Origin: Polaribacter butkevichii
Lineage (GTDB): Bacteria > Bacteroidota > Bacteroidia > Flavobacteriales > Flavobacteriaceae
DNA: 64,000 nucleotides
Reading direction: 5' to 3'
Assembly: GCF_038024105.1 (NCBI RefSeq)
Contig: NZ_CP150661.1
Location: 2,685,001-2,749,000 of the forward strand
Below, one piece after another: positions 60,442 through 64,000 of this stretch (the first letter of the stretch is position 1; each line of letters begins with the position of its first letter). The notes under the pieces were generated by a model, which was given only the letters and a program-made list of their open reading frames with translations, was not told where the DNA came from and did no database searches. A program made the position numbers and the translations under genes.

Positions 60442-63400
60442 ATGAAGCACTTATTTTTAATTATGACAGGTTTCCTAATTATCTCTTCATCATTAATTGG
60501 GCAGAATAAAGTTTCTGGACAGATTACTGATGAGTTTGGAGAGCCTTTTCCAGGAGTTAGTGTTTTGGAAAAAAATACAACAAAAGGTTTCGTCTCCGAT
60601 TTTAATGGAAAATACGAAATTACAGTTGAAGACAACGCAACTCTTGTTTTTCGATATTTAGGATATAAAACTGAAGAAATTTTGGTGAATGGTAGAAATA
60701 ACATTTCTCTTAAAATGGTAGTAGATAACGAAGGGTTAGATGAGATTGTGGTTGTTGCTTATGGTACTCAAAAAAAAGAAACCATAACAGGTTCTATTGA
60801 AACTTTAAAGGTGGGTGATGTTGTAAGTAGCCCCGTAACAAATGTAAAAAACCTATTAATAGGACAAATACCTGGATTGTTAACAAATCAAAACCCAGGT
60901 TTACCGGGTTCAGATAATGTTGCTTTAAGTATTAGGGGGTTTGGAGCTCCTTTGATTATTGTAGATGGGGTTGAGTCTTTCTTTGATCGTATAGATCCTA
61001 ATGATATAGAGTCAATTACAGTTTTAAAAGATGCCTCTGCTGCTATTTATGGGGCTAGAGCAGGTAATGGGGTTATATTAGTAACTACAAAGAGAGGTAA
61101 AGCAGGTAAAACATCAATAGATTATCATGGTTATTATGGTTTTCAAAAAGAAATTTCATTTGCAAACTATGCGAATGCTACAGATTATTTAACCTTAGGT
61201 AGGTCAGCTATATTTAACGATCAATATAATCCTAAAAATCCTGGTGCTGATGTAGTGTATCCTGCAGATTTCTCTCAAGAAAGACTTGATTTATACACTT
61301 CTGGGCAAAGAAAATCTTATGATTGGGCTGATGGATTATTAAAAAATAGTGGAGCTGCAATAGCGCAACATAATTTAAGTATTAGGGGCGGTGGAGAGAA
61401 ATTTAAATACTTTACTTCTATTGGTCTAGCAACACAAGATGCTATTTTTGAAGGAGATTATGACTATCGAAAATTGACAATCACTAATAATATGGATGCT
61501 GATCTTTCAGAGAATTTAAAGATGAGTTTAAACACTTCTTTTATAGATGAATATAAAGATTATGCTGCAACTACTTTAGGTGATTTTTTTGGTGATTTAA
61601 GAACGGCACAACCTTTCTATAATTATGAATTTCCAGATGCTGACAGAGCACCATTTTCAGGCTTTACTCAGCGTTCTCCAGTGGCAAGGGTAAATCAAAG
61701 GTTTTCTGGTTATAATAGAACAAGAACAGAAACCCTAGCAGCTGCTTTAGAATTAAAATATAAAACTCCCTTTATTGATGGTTTATCTATAGGAGTTAGA
61801 GTTAACGCACGTTTTAGAAATGATTATCAAGATTTTTTACGAAGAGCTTATGACGTTTTTTCTTACGATCCAGAAGCTGTTACAGAAGATAACGATGGTT
61901 ATACACTTGAAGCTTCTAATTTTGCACAAGCAGGTTATGATCAGGCTTATTTTACAGGTGCCGGAGAACCTCGTAGAAGAATACTTCCTAGAATTTTTAT
62001 AGAATATGATAAATCATTAGGAAACCATGATCTAAAATTTTTAGCATTAAAAGAAAAAGAAACGAATACCTTTAATAATTTATTTGTTCAAAGACGTGAG
62101 TTGTTATCTTTTGAAGTTCCGCAGATTAGTGGAGCAGATGACCTTACATCTATTGGTGCTGCAAGTACTGGTAGAACTCAAGAGTATAAAAGAGTTAGTT
62201 ACGCAGCTCGTGCAAACTACAGTTATAAAGATAAATATTTATTAGAAGCAACTATTAGAGCAGATGGTAGTTCTTATTTTGGACCAGATGTTCGTTGGGG
62301 TTATTTTCCATCAGTTTCTCTTGGGTGGAACATATCAAAAGAAAACTTTTTAAAAGATAATGAATTTGTTAGAAATTTAAAACTAAGACTTTCTTATAGT
62401 GAAACTGGTGTAGATTCAAATGTTGGTAGAACTACTTTCGATTACTTAACTGGTTTTTCAGAATCTCTTGGTAATGTATATTTCCTTGATAACACTGCAA
62501 CGCCAATAATTGTAGATCAAGGGTTGGCAAATCCATTTATTACTTGGGAGCAAACAAAACTTTATAATGCCGGTTTAGATTTTAGTTTTTTAAATGGACA
62601 ACTATATGGTAGTGTAGATGTTTTTTATAGACTAAGAGAAGGCTTATTAAGAAGACCAATACAAGGTTTTCCATCAACTTTTGGAGCTAATTTACCTCTA
62701 ACAAATTTAGATAGTAGAAGCAATCGTGGTTTTGATCTTTCTTTAGGATATAAAGGTAGAGTTGGAGAAGATTTTACATTTACATTAAATGGAAATGTTG
62801 GATTGGCTAGAGAAAAATTTGAAAAAGTAGAGGAAGAAATTGATGAAACCAATCCTATTGATGTTAAGTATAATAAAAGAGAAGGAAGGTTTGTTAATGA
62901 AACAGTATTTGGTTATGTATCTGATGGATTATTTCAAAATCAATTAGAGGTAGATGACTATTTAAATCAATACACATTAGAAGACCTTAATGGTTCGCCT
63001 CAACTTGGAGATATAAGATATAAAGATGTAAATGGTGATAATATTATAAATCAAGAAGATAGAGAACAGTTAGGTTTTGGTACTTTTCCAGAAATGACTT
63101 TTGCATTAGCTACTAATTTTAAATACAAAAATTTTGGTTTAAACTTATTATGGCAAGGTGCAACTCGTTTTAATTTAAGTATTGCAACTCAGGCAAGAAA
63201 TCCTTTTGATAATGAACGTGTACCACTCCAAATACATACACAATATAGTTTTTATCAAGACCCTGAAAATCCAGGTCAAAATGGAAACCCTAATGCTCAA
63301 CTACCAGCTTTTGGTAGAAATGGTGCTCGTGCTTGGAATAATAATTTTTCAGATTTTTGGTACAAAGATGCAACATACTTAAGATTAAAAACAGCAAGTA

Positions 63401-63603
63401 TCAATTATTCGATTCCTAAAAATATTTTAGAAAAAACAGGAATGAATAAATGTGAATTATATGTGTCTGCCGATAATTTATTGATGTTTAATAAGTTAGG
63501 TATATTTAGTGACATAATCGATCCTGAGGCTGCAGCTAATAATGATGGTTTTACTTTACCAACATTACGTACAGTTACTTTAGGTATAAAAATAGGATTA
63601 TAA
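60442..63603 (+). CDS. SusC/RagA-family TonB-linked outer-membrane transporter
   Basis: A 1053-residue SusC-like transporter: signal peptide (~1-20, ending IGQ), CarboxypepD_reg-like domain (~22-98, VSGQITDEFGEPFPGVSVLE), TonB-box region DEIVVVAYGTQKKETITGSI (~103-122), plug domain (~122-230, IDPNDIESITVLKDASAAIY followed by GARAGNGVILVTTKRG), and a 22-strand barrel. The SusC signature is clear and a SusD gene follows after 24 bases. Together they import oligosaccharides or other macromolecular fragments. The substrate cannot be deduced from this window. The ATG at 60442 is the natural start. It is divergent from the AraC gene. Confidence 0.95.
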   Translation: MKHLFLIMTGFLIISSSLIGQNKVSGQITDEFGEPFPGVSVLEKNTTKGFVSDFNGKYEITVEDNATLVFRYLGYKTEEILVNGRNNISLKMVVDNEGLDEIVVVAYGTQKKETITGSIETLKVGDVVSSPVTNVKNLLIGQIPGLLTNQNPGLPGSDNVALSIRGFGAPLIIVDGVESFFDRIDPNDIESITVLKDASAAIYGARAGNGVILVTTKRGKAGKTSIDYHGYYGFQKEISFANYANATDYLTLGRSAIFNDQYNPKNPGADVVYPADFSQERLDLYTSGQRKSYDWADGLLKNSGAAIAQHNLSIRGGGEKFKYFTSIGLATQDAIFEGDYDYRKLTITNNMDADLSENLKMSLNTSFIDEYKDYAATTLGDFFGDLRTAQPFYNYEFPDADRAPFSGFTQRSPVARVNQRFSGYNRTRTETLAAALELKYKTPFIDGLSIGVRVNARFRNDYQDFLRRAYDVFSYDPEAVTEDNDGYTLEASNFAQAGYDQAYFTGAGEPRRRILPRIFIEYDKSLGNHDLKFLALKEKETNTFNNLFVQRRELLSFEVPQISGADDLTSIGAASTGRTQEYKRVSYAARANYSYKDKYLLEATIRADGSSYFGPDVRWGYFPSVSLGWNISKENFLKDNEFVRNLKLRLSYSETGVDSNVGRTTFDYLTGFSESLGNVYFLDNTATPIIVDQGLANPFITWEQTKLYNAGLDFSFLNGQLYGSVDVFYRLREGLLRRPIQGFPSTFGANLPLTNLDSRSNRGFDLSLGYKGRVGEDFTFTLNGNVGLAREKFEKVEEEIDETNPIDVKYNKREGRFVNETVFGYVSDGLFQNQLEVDDYLNQYTLEDLNGSPQLGDIRYKDVNGDNIINQEDREQLGFGTFPEMTFALATNFKYKNFGLNLLWQGATRFNLSIATQARNPFDNERVPLQIHTQYSFYQDPENPGQNGNPNAQLPAFGRNGARAWNNNFSDFWYKDATYLRLKTASINYSIPKNILEKTGMNKCELYVSADNLLMFNKLGIFSDIIDPEAAANNDGFTLPTLRTVTLGIKIGL

Positions 63604-63627
63604 AATAATAAAATAACAAATAACAAT

Positions 63628-64000
63628 ATGAGAAAATTTATAATTTTTTTAGCAATTTGTCTTACAACTTTCAGCTGTAATGATGATTTAAATGTAGAGC
63701 CAGATTTTTTATCTGAGAGTTCTGTCTTTGAAGATAAAGCTTTAACAGAGGCATATATGTCACAGATTTATGAATCTATGCAGTTTATGAATACTACTTC
63801 TTTTGGGCAAACAAATATGGGCCTTATTAGTGCAATTGGTGCAGAGGCTATTGCTTTTGCTAATTGGCAAGCACCAAACCAAGCTTTTTTAAGAACCTAT
63901 TCTCAACAAAATGGGGCAGGTACACTTGGCTACTGGGCTTATGGGGCAGTAAGGCAAAGTAATTTTATTATCGAAAATATTGTCAATAGTAAAGCTTTTG
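63628..64000 (+). CDS. SusD/RagB-family nutrient-binding lipoprotein (truncated by window end)
   Basis: The first 124 residues of a SusD-like surface lipoprotein. It has a lipoprotein signal (MRKFIIFLAICLTTFSCND, lipobox FSC), then the SusD-like DLNVEPDFLSESSVFEDKAL and TEAYMSQIYESM, and the TPR-like segment GYWAYGAVRQSNFIIENIVN. It is coupled to susC by 24 bases. It binds the ligand above the SusC lid. The rest of the gene and of the locus lie to the right of the window. Confidence 0.92.
   Translation, partial: MRKFIIFLAICLTTFSCNDDLNVEPDFLSESSVFEDKALTEAYMSQIYESMQFMNTTSFGQTNMGLISAIGAEAIAFANWQAPNQAFLRTYSQQNGAGTLGYWAYGAVRQSNFIIENIVNSKAF

Overview
The window looks like chromosome of a marine-type Flavobacteriaceae bacterium (Bacteroidota), in the general neighbourhood of Polaribacter/Tenacibaculum. 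This rests on about 30% GC, absence of Shine-Dalgarno sequences, TAnnTTTG (-7) promoter boxes, SusC/SusD and TonB-dependent receptors, type IX secretion (T9SS) C-terminal sorting domains, and flavobacterial intergenic repeats. The genus is an inference. No rRNA, tRNA, CRISPR array, prophage or intact insertion sequence was found.

Region 1 (1-13.7 kb) is mostly housekeeping: the 5' end of mutS, a SpoU/TrmH methyltransferase, a TPR histidine kinase with its response regulator, a candidate small RNA, rsmA-mgtE, an M48 membrane peptidase, a DUF4286 protein, a TPR protein, a 48-residue ORF behind a sigma-54-like promoter, serS and ribF. Region 2 (13.9-21.5 kb) has a TonB-dependent receptor with an SGNH-hydrolase lipoprotein, the separated sufS, and a serine hydrolase. 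Region 3 (21.3-26.2 kb) is the suf Fe-S assembly operon read leftwards (sufA, a four-helix-bundle gene, sufB, sufC, sufD, a small membrane protein). Its spacers hold short-period (7-8 bp) word arrays. Region 4 (26.5-29.3 kb) has a CtpA-type S41 protease, a dCMP-deaminase-family gene and a HupE/UreJ-like membrane protein.

Region 5 (29.5-50.0 kb) is the centrepiece, a nitrate/nitrite assimilation island. It contains NirB, NirD, a DUF4202 protein, a NarX-like sensor kinase with a P-box, a NarL-type regulator, a NarK transporter, and a cytoplasmic nitrate reductase fused to its own FAD/NAD reductase and BFD [2Fe-2S] domain. It continues with a 'pseudo-nitrite-reductase' fused to a rubredoxin, an FNR-like regulator with four matching cysteines, an NrtABCD-type ABC importer whose two ATPases are complementary-degenerate, and an outer-membrane barrel protein. 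The promoters share an AAGTA-N4-TACTT palindrome and repeated TACGTA hexamers. Nitrate would enter through the barrel and NarK/Nrt, be reduced to nitrite by the fused NasC-type enzyme, and then to ammonium by NirBD. Control would be through NarXL-like and FNR-like proteins.

Region 6 (50.4-64.0 kb) is accessory: a HAD phosphatase, a T9SS-secreted M6 metalloprotease with four 94-residue tandem repeats, a decayed IS3-family orfB, a T9SS-secreted BNR/Asp-box protein, and the start of a polysaccharide-type utilisation locus (AraC regulator, SusC, truncated SusD). The AraC-susC spacer carries direct repeats 21 bp apart that look like AraC sites.
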